Part shown: piece by piece, positions 9,119-16,850 of the stretch | Position numbering within the stretch: the stretch's first letter is position 1 | Layout of the letters: every line of letters starts with the position of its first letter | NCBI RefSeq assembly: GCF_029203285.1 | Contig: NZ_CP115669.1 | Span: forward strand, 1,488,001-1,552,000 | Direction of reading: 5' to 3' | Source of the DNA: Pseudomonas sp. PSE14 | GTDB lineage: Bacteria; Pseudomonadota; Gammaproteobacteria; Pseudomonadales; Pseudomonadaceae | DNA: 64,000 nucleotides | Program-made: the position numbers and the translations under genes | Notes under the pieces: generated by a model | The model's input: only the letters and a program-made list of their open reading frames with translations | Told to the model about the DNA's origin: nothing | The model's database searches: none

Positions 9119-9718
9119 TCACCAGATCTTGTACACCTGCCCGGTCTGCGCGCCTTCCACGCTGCGGGCGAAGCCCAGGGCAGCGTCGGCTGCAGGCACC
9201 GGCTTGAAGCCGCGGAAGAACGGCGCGTAGCCCTCCATCGACTCCACCAGCACATTCGGGCTTACCGCGTTGATCCGCTGGCCGCGCGGCAGCTCCAGGG
9301 CGGCGCTGCGCACGAAGCCTTCCACCGCGCCATTGACCAGGCTGGCCGAGCTGCCCAGCACGATGGGCTGCTCGCTGAGGATGCCGGTGGTGAGGGTGAA
9401 GGACGCGCCGTCGTTGGCGTACTGGCTGCCGATCAGCACCAGGTTCACCTGGCCCATCAGCTTGTCCTTCAGGCCGATCTCCATTTCCGCCTCGCCCATC
9501 TCCGAGAGTTTGCCGAAGTGCACCTTGCCGGCGGCGCTGACCAGCGCGTCGAAGCCGCCGGTCTTCTCGAACAGGGCGCGGATCGAGGCGCTGTCGGTGA
9601 TGTCCACGCGGAAATCGCCGCTATTGCGGCCGACGCGAATGATTTCATGGCGCGGGCCCAGTTCGTTGGCGACGGCTTGGCCGAGAGTACCGCTGGCACC
9701 GATCAGGATGATTTTCAT
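9119..9718 (-). CDS. Short-chain dehydrogenase/reductase
   Basis: A 199-residue Rossmann-fold protein. It begins MKIILIGASGTLGQAVANEL with the glycine-rich nucleotide-binding loop, then has DALVSAAGKVHFG (the NNAG-like element). The classical YxxxK is replaced: the matching stretch reads LVNGAVEGFVRSAALELPRG, so the usual catalytic tyrosine is absent, as in some short atypical SDRs. Start ATG 9718 is chosen because GGAGAG lies upstream; an upstream in-frame extension would run into the divergent promoter. It is divergent from a LysR gene that may control it. Confidence 0.85.
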   Translation of the reverse strand: MKIILIGASGTLGQAVANELGPRHEIIRVGRNSGDFRVDITDSASIRALFEKTGGFDALVSAAGKVHFGKLSEMGEAEMEIGLKDKLMGQVNLVLIGSQYANDGASFTLTTGILSEQPIVLGSSASLVNGAVEGFVRSAALELPRGQRINAVSPNVLVESMEGYAPFFRGFKPVPAADAALGFARSVEGAQTGQVYKIW

Positions 9719-9816
9719 GAAGGCTCTCCACTGAGGTGGTTTGGCTGAAAGTGAATTCAGTCTAGAGTGACCTTCTGTTTTGATAATCATGCCAATCGAC
9801 AACCTTTGGTTTTCAT

Positions 9817-10746
9817 ATGGAAACAATAGCCAGCGATCTGGAAGACCTTTCCGCCTTTGCCGTGCTGCTGGAGTGCGGCAGCTTCACCCGCGCGGCGGAG
9901 AAGCTCGGTTGCAGCAAGGGGCAGTTGTCCAAGCGCATTTCCGTGCTGGAGCAGGCGCTGGGCACGACCCTGCTGCACCGCACCACCCGGCGTCTGTCGC
10001 TGACCGCCGCGGGGGCTGCGCTGTTGCCCGAGGCCCAGGCGCTCAATGCCCAGGCGGCGCGGGCGCGGCAGGCGGTGCTGGCGTTGCAGGACGAGGCGCG
10101 AGGCACGGTGCGCCTGAGCCTGCCGGTGTCCCTGGGAGAGACCTTCTTCGATGCCTGGCTGATGGAGTTCTCCCGCGAGTATCCGGAGATCCGCCTGGAG
10201 CTGGACCTGTCCAACACCCTGAGGGACCTGGTCGCGGATGGCTTCGACCTGGCGATCCGCTCCGGCAGCCTGGCGGCGGACGAGCGCCTGGTGGCAAGGC
10301 CGCTGTTCGCGCTTCAGGAGCTGACCTGTGCCACGCCGGATTACCTGGCGCGCCATGGGGTGCCACAGTCGCCGGCGGAGCTGGCCGGGCATTCCTGCCT
10401 GCAGAACACCCACTATCAGGACAGCGGCACCTGGCTCTACCAGCGACATCATGAGCTGTTCCGCGTGACGGTCAGCGGCCTACTGGCGAGCAACCACTAC
10501 ACCTTGCTGAAGAAGGCAGCCTTGGCTGGCGCAGGCATCAGCCGGCTGCCGTCCTATATGATTCAGCAGGAGTTGGCTGACGGCCGTCTGGTCTGGTTGT
10601 TGCGCGACTATCAGACGCGCAGCCAGCCGGTCTTCCTCATCCATCCGTACCAGGGCCGCCTGCCGCGCCGCACGCAGCTGCTGGCGGGTTACCTGCTGCG
10701 CTGGTTCGAGCAGAGCCGGCAGCAACTGGTAGCACTGGAAGGCTGA
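9817..10746 (+). CDS. LysR-family transcriptional regulator
   Basis: A 309-residue LysR-type regulator with an N-terminal winged helix-turn-helix (LEDLSAFAVLLECGSFTRAAEKLGCSKGQLSKRISVLEQ, about residues 8-46) and a C-terminal periplasmic-binding-like effector domain. It is divergent from the SDR gene with a 98-base gap, the usual layout for a LysR regulator and its target. I see no convincing T-N11-A operator that I would mark. The effector is unknown. Confidence 0.93.
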   Translation: METIASDLEDLSAFAVLLECGSFTRAAEKLGCSKGQLSKRISVLEQALGTTLLHRTTRRLSLTAAGAALLPEAQALNAQAARARQAVLALQDEARGTVRLSLPVSLGETFFDAWLMEFSREYPEIRLELDLSNTLRDLVADGFDLAIRSGSLAADERLVARPLFALQELTCATPDYLARHGVPQSPAELAGHSCLQNTHYQDSGTWLYQRHHELFRVTVSGLLASNHYTLLKKAALAGAGISRLPSYMIQQELADGRLVWLLRDYQTRSQPVFLIHPYQGRLPRRTQLLAGYLLRWFEQSRQQLVALEG

Positions 10747-10756
10747 AGGAAGCTTC

Positions 10757-10815
10757 GTTCAGCTTCGTTCAGCTTCGTTCAGGATTGGTTCAGAGAGGGT
10801 TCAGGGGAAGTTCAG
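10757..10815 (+). promoter_or_regulatory. PhoP-box array: six GTTCAG direct repeats
   Basis: GTTCAG occurs at 10757, 10767, 10777, 10788, 10799 and 10810, so the repeat steps are 10, 10, 11, 11 and 11 bases, one helical turn each. The Pseudomonas PhoP box, as I recall it, is GTTCAG-N5-GTTCAG, which three successive pairs here match exactly. A possible -10 (TAGGCT, 10827-10832) starts 11 bases after the last repeat, the spacing expected when PhoP replaces a -35 element. The array lies directly upstream of the PagP-like gene. Confidence 0.75.
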
Positions 10816-10872
10816 GGAGGGAGGCTTAGGCTTTGCCTCTCTTCTTTCTGAAAGCTCCTTGAGGCAGTTGCC

Positions 10873-11337
10873 ATGAACCGTTCCACTCTGCTGATAGCAC
10901 TGCTGCTGACACTCGGCTGCGCTGCCGCCCAGGCCGAGAGCGGGGATTTCTGGTACCTGCAGACCAGCGTCTACACCACCCACTGGAGTAACGACCCGGA
11001 GCACAACAATCACCAGGACCTGATTGGCCTCGAGCGCAACCGCGCCGATGGCGTGGTGTTCGGTGGTGCGACCTTCCGCAACTCCTTCAGCCAGCGCTCC
11101 AACTACGTCTATGCCGGCAAGCGCTTCGACTGGGAAGGCACGCCGTTCTACGCCAAGGTCACCGGTGGCGCGCTGCAGGGCTATCACGGCAAGTACCGTG
11201 ACAAGATCCCACTGAACCACTACGGCGTGGCGCCGGCGATCATTCCTTCGCTGGGCGCTCGCCTGGGGCCGGTTGGCACCGAGCTGGTGGTGCTGGGCAA
11301 CTCCGCGGCGATGGTCAACGTCGGCGTCGGTTTCTGA
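10873..11337 (+). CDS. pagP: Divergent PagP-like lipid A palmitoyltransferase
   Basis: A 154-residue predicted outer-membrane beta-barrel with a signal peptide ending AQA (residues 19-21) and a terminal aromatic VNVGVGF. Overall sequence identity to E. coli PagP is low. However, the order of landmarks agrees: a histidine in VYTTHW (H37), GATFRNSFSQ (N70, S71) against the FKDSW catalytic segment, then a shared C-terminal pattern of IP...P...GP.. before the last strands. The asparagine where E. coli has aspartate is notable. PagP adds palmitate to lipid A and confers resistance to cationic peptides; P. aeruginosa has a divergent PhoPQ-controlled version. The PhoP-box array upstream strengthens the call. 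Such proteins are sometimes mislabelled as glycerol-phosphate transporters. Confidence 0.72.
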   Translation: MNRSTLLIALLLTLGCAAAQAESGDFWYLQTSVYTTHWSNDPEHNNHQDLIGLERNRADGVVFGGATFRNSFSQRSNYVYAGKRFDWEGTPFYAKVTGGALQGYHGKYRDKIPLNHYGVAPAIIPSLGARLGPVGTELVVLGNSAAMVNVGVGF

Positions 11338-11351
11338 TCCCCCCTGAATGG

Positions 11352-11404
11352 AAAACGGGCGGGGCTGGCGGAGGGTGAACTCCGCAGGCCCCGCCCGTTT
11401 TTTC
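11352..11404. terminator. Bidirectional intrinsic terminator
   Basis: Inverted repeat AACGGGCGGGGC...GCCCCGCCCGTT continued by CGGAG/CTCCG, followed by a run of seven T bases on the plus strand and preceded by AAAA. It serves the PagP-like gene from the left and the phospho-lyase gene from the right. Confidence 0.88.
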
Positions 11405-11416
11405 TTGCGCGGCGAA

Positions 11417-12739
11417 TCAGCCGGCCACTTCCTGCAGGGCCTGGTCCAGGCAGTCGATGAACAGCTCGGCGTGCTCCTGCTCGAAAGCCAGCAGCGGGCG
11501 AATCTTCAGGATGTTCTCCATGGGGCCGGCGGCGCTGATCAGCACACCACGCTCGCGCATGGCGTTGACCACGCGACGGGTCTGGTTGGCGGCCGGGGTC
11601 TTTTCGGCACGGTCGGTCACCAGTTCGACGCCGAGGAACAGCCCCGCGCCGCGCACGTCGCCGATCAGTTCGTGACGGTCGGCCAGTCGGCGGATGCCCT
11701 CCAGCATGAAGTCGCCGATGCACTGCGAGCGCTCCTGCAGCTTCTCGTCGCGGATCACGTCCAGCACCGCCTGGGCCGCCGCGCAGGACACCGGGTTGCC
11801 GCCGAAGGTGTTGAAGTAGCGCACGTTGCGCCCGAAACTTTCGAGGATGTCCGCGCGTGCCACAACGCCGGCGATGGGCTGGCCGTTGCCCATGGGCTTG
11901 CCGAGGGTGACCAGGTCCGGCTGCACGCCGTGGCGCTGGAAGCCCCACATGGTTCGGCCGGTACGGGCGAAGCCGCTTTGGACCTCGTCGGCGATGTAGA
12001 GCAGGCCTTCCGACTGGGCGACCTTCACCGCTTCGGCGAGGAAGCCGACCGGCTCCGGTAGCACGCCGTCGCTGGCGAAGATGCCGTCGAGCAGCAGCGC
12101 GGCGGGCTTGATGCCCTGGGCGCGCAGGTCGGCGATGGCGGCGCGCACGTCGTCGGCGAGGAGCTTGCCGACGTTCTCTGCGCCCAGCCGGTAGGCGTCC
12201 GGTGCCCGCACGGTGCGTGCGTGGGCGGGCAGGGTGATGCCGGAACCCAGGGCTGGCGAGAGTTCGGAGATGTCGCCGGTGACGCCGTGGTAGGCGAAGC
12301 GGGTGATGATCACCCCGGTGCCGCCGGTGTAATGCCGGGCGATGCGCAGGGCGAGGTCGTTGGCCTCGCTGCCGGTGCAGGTGAACATGACCTGTTCGAG
12401 GCCGGCGGGGAAGGTCGAGAGCAGGTCCTCGGCGTAGTCGAGGATGCCTTCCTGCAGGTAGCGGGTGTGGGTATTCAACACCGCCGCCTGGCTGGCGATG
12501 GCCTGCACCACGCGTGGGTGGCAGTGGCCGATGGAGGCGACGTTGTTGTACGCGTCGAGGTAGCGGTTGCCCTGCTTGTCGTAGAGCCAGACCCCTTCGC
12601 CGCGCACGGTGTGCAGCGGGCGTTCGTAGAACAGCCGGTAGGCCGGGCCGAGCAGGCGTTCGCGGCGCTCGATCAGACGGCGCTCCTCGTCGCTCAGGCG
12701 GTCGGCGTCGGCCGGGCTGAATCCGTTGGGCATGGTCAT
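11417..12739 (-). CDS. Class III PLP phospho-lyase (AGXT2L-type, O-phosphoamine)
   Basis: A 440-residue fold-type I PLP enzyme of the class III aminotransferase family. The PLP lysine is K281 in TLGKPMGNG and the cofactor aspartate is D251 in IADEVQSG. Stretches such as AYNNVASIGHCHPRVV, LNTHTRYL, KPMGNGQPIA and YFNTFGGNPVSCA match human AGXT2L1/AGXT2L2, which eliminate phosphate and ammonia from phosphoethanolamine or 5-phosphohydroxylysine. The overlapping upstream gene is a matching APH-type kinase, so this enzyme probably acts on the phosphorylated product, yielding an aldehyde. Start ATG 12739 is preferred (AGGAG upstream); further upstream the frame runs inside the kinase gene. An ordinary omega-aminotransferase is the alternative. 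Confidence 0.82.
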   Translation of the reverse strand: MTMPNGFSPADADRLSDEERRLIERRERLLGPAYRLFYERPLHTVRGEGVWLYDKQGNRYLDAYNNVASIGHCHPRVVQAIASQAAVLNTHTRYLQEGILDYAEDLLSTFPAGLEQVMFTCTGSEANDLALRIARHYTGGTGVIITRFAYHGVTGDISELSPALGSGITLPAHARTVRAPDAYRLGAENVGKLLADDVRAAIADLRAQGIKPAALLLDGIFASDGVLPEPVGFLAEAVKVAQSEGLLYIADEVQSGFARTGRTMWGFQRHGVQPDLVTLGKPMGNGQPIAGVVARADILESFGRNVRYFNTFGGNPVSCAAAQAVLDVIRDEKLQERSQCIGDFMLEGIRRLADRHELIGDVRGAGLFLGVELVTDRAEKTPAANQTRRVVNAMRERGVLISAAGPMENILKIRPLLAFEQEHAELFIDCLDQALQEVAG

Positions 12740-13809
12740 GGACGGGGCTCCTCGTGGTTGGCGCAGGCGGTGAAGATCTGATCTTGCGCCTGTTCCCGGC
12801 TCAGGCGGGCCAGGCCTTGCAGGCTCTGCCAGGCGTGATGGGTGTTGCGCAGGATGTAGTCGCGGTTCTCGGGGTGCAGGCTGGCGCGCCACGCGGTGAT
12901 GCACAGGGTCATGATCAGGCGCGTGGCGATCAGGTCGGCGAGGATTTCCTGCTCGGCTTCCAGCAGCGGGCGGCGGCGATGGTAGGCGGCGATCATCTCG
13001 CAGGCGGTGGCCAGCGGCGCGTCCGGCTCGCCCACCTGGTAGGCGGCAGCGACGCCGAGGTCGTTGATCAGCGGCGCATGGACCATGTCGCCGAAGTCGA
13101 GGATGTTGCGCAACTGATCAGGGCGCGCGGCATCGACGATCACGTTGTGCGGGTTCAGGTCGTTGTGGATCACCTGGGCGCGCAGGCTGGCCTGGCGGGG
13201 CAGGGCATGGCGTTCGAAGTTGTCGAGGAAGCGTTCGACCAGCGCGCGCTGCTCGCGGTCCTCGATGTAGTTCAGCAGGCGGCGCAGGCGCGAGGCGTGC
13301 TTCAGGTCCCAGAGCAGCTCGTGGCCGGACGCCGGGTGCTCGAAGCCATCGAGTGCAAGGCCCAGGCGAGCCAGGGCGTCGCCGAGGTTCTCGCGCAGGG
13401 CGCGGCTGCGTTGCGGCACACGGTGCAGCGGCAGGCCGTCGACGAAGGAGAACAGGCGGGCGAGCATCGGCTGGCCGTCGACGACCACCGGAATCTGGTA
13501 CTCGCCGCTCAGCGAGGGGTAGACGCGCTGCACCGCCAGGGTCGGGTCGGTGGCCTCGACGCGCAGCAGGGCGCGGGTCTGGAAGTCCACTACCTGCGGG
13601 TCTTCCAGCGGGTGCGAGAGTTTCAGCAGGCGGTCATCGCCGTGGCCGTGGCTGATATGGAAGTTCAGGTCGCGTTCGCCGGCGAGCCGGTTCAGGGTTC
13701 CGCGCTGGCCGAAATACTCTTCGGCGATCGCGGCGGCCTGGGCGTCGCTCACCTGGGCGGGGGCCGCTTCCAGCAGGTGGTCTTGAACGGGGGCGGTATT
13801 GAGGGGCAC
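12736..13809 (-). CDS. APH-family small-molecule kinase (hydroxylysine/aminoalcohol kinase-like)
   Basis: A 357-residue protein with the aminoglycoside-phosphotransferase/choline-kinase fold. The catalytic loop is HNDLNPHN (215-222) and the metal-binding motif is DFGD (238-241). An N-terminal nucleotide-binding lobe includes ERDLNFHI and LLKLSHP. The closest characterised relatives I know are the hydroxylysine kinase (AGPHD1) group. It overlaps the phospho-lyase start by four bases and so is translationally coupled to it. A kinase followed by a phospho-lyase is the known logic for hydroxylysine, ethanolamine and 1-amino-2-propanol breakdown. The true substrate is not determined. Confidence 0.8.
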   Translation of the reverse strand: MPLNTAPVQDHLLEAAPAQVSDAQAAAIAEEYFGQRGTLNRLAGERDLNFHISHGHGDDRLLKLSHPLEDPQVVDFQTRALLRVEATDPTLAVQRVYPSLSGEYQIPVVVDGQPMLARLFSFVDGLPLHRVPQRSRALRENLGDALARLGLALDGFEHPASGHELLWDLKHASRLRRLLNYIEDREQRALVERFLDNFERHALPRQASLRAQVIHNDLNPHNVIVDAARPDQLRNILDFGDMVHAPLINDLGVAAAYQVGEPDAPLATACEMIAAYHRRRPLLEAEQEILADLIATRLIMTLCITAWRASLHPENRDYILRNTHHAWQSLQGLARLSREQAQDQIFTACANHEEPRP

Positions 13810-13895
13810 GGGTACTTCTCCAGCGGGTCAATCGTGCAGCGGCCTGGCGAGTCGCGGCGCACCGCCCGACGCGAGGTCGGGCGGTGCGCCGGCGG

Positions 13896-14924
13896 TCATT
13901 TGCTCGCCCAGGCGTTGAAGCGTTGTTCCAGCTCCTCGCCGTGGTCGATCCAGAACTCGGTGTCCATGGCGCGCGCGTTTTCCAGGTTCTGCGGCGCGGT
14001 GGGCAGCTTGCCGGCGATGGCCGGATCGATCAGCGGGATGGTGTTCTTGTTGGTCGGGCCGTAGGGAATGTTTTCGGCAAAGACCTTCTGGTGCTCGGGT
14101 TTGTTGGCCAGGGCGATGAATTGCTCGGAGAGCTCCTTCTTCGGGCTGCCCTTGACGATGGCCCAGTGGTCCAGGTCGTAGATGCTGCCGTTCCACTGGA
14201 TGGCGAAGTCGCGGCCTTCCTTCTGCGCGGTGGCGACGCGGCCGTTGTAGGCGCTGGTCATCACCACGTCGCCGGCGGCCAGCCACTGCAGGGGTTGCGC
14301 ACCGGCTTCCCACCACTGGATGTAGGGCTTGATCTCGTCGAGCTTCTTGAACGCGCGGTCCACGCCTTCTTTAGTGCCCAGCACCTTGTACAGGTCGGCC
14401 TGTTTCACACCGTCGGCTTCGAGGGCGAACTCCAGGGTGAACTTGGCGCCACGGCGCAGGCCGCGCTTGCCCGGGTATTTCTTCACGTCCCAGAAGTCGG
14501 CCCAGCCGGTCGGTGCGCTGGCCAGCTTCTTGGCGTCGTAGGTGAGCACCGTGGACCAGATGAAAATGCCCACGCCGCAGTCGCTCACGGCGGCATCGAG
14601 GAAGTCCTCGCGCTTGCCCAGCTTCGACCAGTCGAGCTGCTCGAACAGGCCTTCGCTGCAACCGCGCATCAGTTCCGGGGACTCCACTTCGACCACGTCC
14701 CAGCTGGTCTTGCCGGTGTCGGCCATGACCTTGATCTTCGCCATCTCGCCGTTGTACTCGGCGCCCTGCACGGTGACCTTGGCCTGTTGCTCGAAGGGTT
14801 TGTAGAAGGCCTTTTCCTGGGCCACCTTGTTGTCGCCACCGAAGGACACCACGGTCAGTGTCTCGGCGTGGAGCTGGGCGGCGCCGCCGGCCAGCATCAT
14901 CAGTGCTACGGCTTTCTTGAACAT
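13896..14924 (-). CDS. Spermidine/putrescine-type ABC solute-binding protein
   Basis: A 342-residue periplasmic protein of the PotD/PotF family. A signal peptide (MFKKAVALMMLAGGAAQLHA) is followed by ETLTVVSFGG, and later DVVEVESPELMRGC, YDAKKLASAPTGWADFWD and WEAGAQPLQWLAAGDVVM are family-typical. The start at 14924 has TGGAG upstream; a slightly longer frame is less well supported. It leads the operon with the kinase and phospho-lyase, so it probably delivers their amine substrate. No permease or ATPase gene is nearby, so it must share a membrane complex encoded elsewhere. Confidence 0.88.
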   Translation of the reverse strand: MFKKAVALMMLAGGAAQLHAETLTVVSFGGDNKVAQEKAFYKPFEQQAKVTVQGAEYNGEMAKIKVMADTGKTSWDVVEVESPELMRGCSEGLFEQLDWSKLGKREDFLDAAVSDCGVGIFIWSTVLTYDAKKLASAPTGWADFWDVKKYPGKRGLRRGAKFTLEFALEADGVKQADLYKVLGTKEGVDRAFKKLDEIKPYIQWWEAGAQPLQWLAAGDVVMTSAYNGRVATAQKEGRDFAIQWNGSIYDLDHWAIVKGSPKKELSEQFIALANKPEHQKVFAENIPYGPTNKNTIPLIDPAIAGKLPTAPQNLENARAMDTEFWIDHGEELEQRFNAWASK

Positions 14925-15134
14925 GCGATTACTCCAGGTCGGGCCAATCCGGCCCATCGAAAAGAGGGCAGCTTCAAGAGAGGGGCTGGGACGGCCCGAG
15001 CTGGGAGGCCGACCGGTCGCCCGTTGGCTCAGGGTGAGGAGCGCGCGGAACAGGTGCGGTCGAGCATGGGATGTCCTCCAGTTTCTTGTTGTTGTTTGGA
15101 ATCGGATGACGCGAGGTCGATTTAAACATCTTCC

Positions 15135-15156
15135 AAAACATGATGCATCATGTTTT
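15135..15156. promoter_or_regulatory. Perfect 22-bp palindrome, candidate GntR operator
   Basis: Each half reads AAAACATGATG and its reverse complement, with no spacer, centred between 15145 and 15146. It sits in the 283-base gap between the divergent solute-binding-protein gene and the SDR gene, 51 bases before the SDR start. AT-rich, perfectly symmetrical sites of this kind are typical for GntR/FadR-type dimers. The GntR gene encoded just downstream is the obvious candidate to bind it. Confidence 0.65.
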
Positions 15157-15207
15157 TATTTGAGCCATCGCTCACCACGGACGTTGCACTTCGCAGGGGG
15201 ATTCGCC

Positions 15208-15942
15208 ATGAACCAGAGCAAGACCTTGTTACTGACCGGTGCCAGCCGCGGCATCGGCCATGCCACGGTGAAGCATTTCAACGCCGCCGGCTGGCGCGTG
15301 TTCACCGCCTCGCGCCAGGACTGGAGCGCCGAATGCCCCTGGGCCGAAGGGCTGATCAACCATATCCACCTGGATCTGGAAGACATCGACAGCGTGCAGG
15401 CCAGCCTGCCGCAGATCCGCGAAAAGCTCGGCGGCCAGCTGCATGCGCTGGTGAACAATGCCGGTATCTCGCCCAAGGGGCCGCAAGGGGAGCGTCTGGG
15501 CGCGCTGGAGAGCGACTACGCCACCTGGCTGAAGGTGTTCAACGTCAACCTGTTCTCCACCGCACTGCTGGCGCGCGGGTTGTTCGACGAGCTGAAGGCG
15601 GCCAAGGGTTCGGTGATCAACGTCACCTCCATCGCCGGTTCGCGGGTGCATCCCTTCGCCGGGGTCGCCTACGCCTGTTCCAAGGCTGCGCTGGCGGCGC
15701 TGACTCGCGAGATGGCCCACGACTTCGGCCCGCACGGCGTGCGCGTCAACGCCATCGCCCCAGGGGAGATCGATACCGCGATCCTGTCCTCGGGGACCGA
15801 GCTGATCGTCGAGCGCGACATTCCCATGCACCGCCTGGGCAAGCCGGAGGAAGTCGCTTCGCTGATCCATTTCCTCTGCACCAGCGGCGCGTCCTATGTG
15901 AATGGCGCGGAAATCCACGTCAACGGCGGGCAGCATGTGTAA
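15208..15942 (+). CDS. Classical short-chain dehydrogenase (SDR)
   Basis: A 244-residue NAD(P)-dependent SDR. TGASRGIG (about residues 10-17) is the cofactor loop, LVNNAGIS the structural NNAG motif, and YACSKAALAAL carries the YxxxK catalytic pair. The C terminus ASYVNGAEIHVNGGQ is family-typical. The start ATG 15208 follows AGGGGG. It is divergent from the binding-protein/kinase/phospho-lyase operon and upstream of a GntR gene, so it may oxidise a hydroxyl or aldehyde intermediate of the same pathway. The substrate is unknown. Confidence 0.88.
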   Translation: MNQSKTLLLTGASRGIGHATVKHFNAAGWRVFTASRQDWSAECPWAEGLINHIHLDLEDIDSVQASLPQIREKLGGQLHALVNNAGISPKGPQGERLGALESDYATWLKVFNVNLFSTALLARGLFDELKAAKGSVINVTSIAGSRVHPFAGVAYACSKAALAALTREMAHDFGPHGVRVNAIAPGEIDTAILSSGTELIVERDIPMHRLGKPEEVASLIHFLCTSGASYVNGAEIHVNGGQHV

Positions 15943-16024
15943 TCTCGCTGGCATCCCTGGCGCCCAATCCGCATCATGCGCGCCGGGATGCCGCGCCATG
16001 TGACGAGACTGCGATGAGAACGCG

Positions 16025-16699
16025 ATGAACTACCCGATCGAAGGGCTGAACCATTCCTACCTGGGCAGCGGCGTCTATGCGCTGCTGCGCGAGGCGCTGA
16101 TCACCGGCCGCTTCAAGCCGGACGACCGCCTGCGCATTCGCGACCTGGCGCAGCAGCTGGGCACCAGCGTGACCCCGGTGCGCGATGCGATCCTGCAACT
16201 GGCCAAGGAGCAGGCGCTGGTGCTCAAGACGCCGCGCGACATCCGCGTGCCGCTGCTCACCCGCGAGCAGTACCTGGAAATCCGTAGCATCCGCGTGGCC
16301 CTCGAAGGACTGGCGGCCGAGACGGCTGCCGCCAGGGCCAGCACCGAGCAGCTGGATGAGCTGGAAGCCAACATCCGCCAGAACCTCGATGCGATCCACG
16401 CCGAGGACATGGTGTCGGCGCTCAAGCTCAACCAGGCCTTCCACTTCGCCCTGGCCGACATCGCCGGCATGCCGCTGCTGCGCGGCTTCCTCGACAGCCT
16501 GTGGATGCGCACCGGCCCGCTGATCGCCCAGGCCTACGCCGACTTCAACGAGCGCATGGCGATCGAACACCACTGGGAAGTGCTGCGGGCGTTGCGCGCA
16601 GGCGACGGTGCCGCTGCCCGCGCGGCCATCCATACCGACCTGGTCGACGGTAGCGAGAAGATGCTGGAGTTCATTGCCCAGTCCGAGGCGCAGAACTGA
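16025..16699 (+). CDS. GntR-family regulator, FCD (FadR C-terminal) type
   Basis: A 224-residue regulator. The N-terminal winged helix-turn-helix covers about residues 20-75 (LRIRDLAQQLGTSVTPVRDAILQLAKEQALV). The helical FCD domain follows with metal-binding-type histidines (FHFALADIAG, EHHWEVLRALRAGD). FCD members usually sense organic acids or amino-acid-derived ligands and repress neighbouring catabolic operons. It lies 82 bases after the SDR gene and is the likely regulator of the divergent cluster. Confidence 0.92.
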   Translation: MNYPIEGLNHSYLGSGVYALLREALITGRFKPDDRLRIRDLAQQLGTSVTPVRDAILQLAKEQALVLKTPRDIRVPLLTREQYLEIRSIRVALEGLAAETAAARASTEQLDELEANIRQNLDAIHAEDMVSALKLNQAFHFALADIAGMPLLRGFLDSLWMRTGPLIAQAYADFNERMAIEHHWEVLRALRAGDGAAARAAIHTDLVDGSEKMLEFIAQSEAQN

Positions 16700-16705
16700 G
16701 GCTTT

Positions 16706-16782
16706 GTAGGAGTGAGCTTGCTCGCGAATCTCTATACGCAGAACTCACCGGCGAGCTTGTTCGCGAGCAAGCTCGCTCCTAC
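16706..16782. repeat. REPIN of family B
   Basis: Left arm GTAGGAGTGAGCTTGCTCGC (one change from consensus) and right arm GCGAGCAAGCTCGCTCCTAC, about 35 bases apart. It lies in the convergent gap after the GntR gene, next to the braG terminator. Confidence 0.85.
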
Positions 16783-16807
16783 CAAGAGCTGCGCGGTGCG
16801 AGACAAT

Positions 16808-16837
16808 AAAAAACGGCCCCGAAGGGCCGTTTTTTAT
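16808..16837. terminator. Intrinsic terminator (bra operon / GntR)
   Basis: AAAAACGGCCC-CGAA-GGGCCGTTTTTT hairpin with A and T runs on both sides. It is suited to terminate the minus-strand bra operon and also plus-strand read-through. Confidence 0.88.
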
Positions 16838-16850
16838 TACAGCGCGGACG

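Noticed and set aside
9719-9816. LysR operator (T-N11-A) in the SDR/LysR divergent gap
   Set aside because: Several weak matches exist (for example around TTGATAATCATGCCAA), none symmetrical enough to mark.
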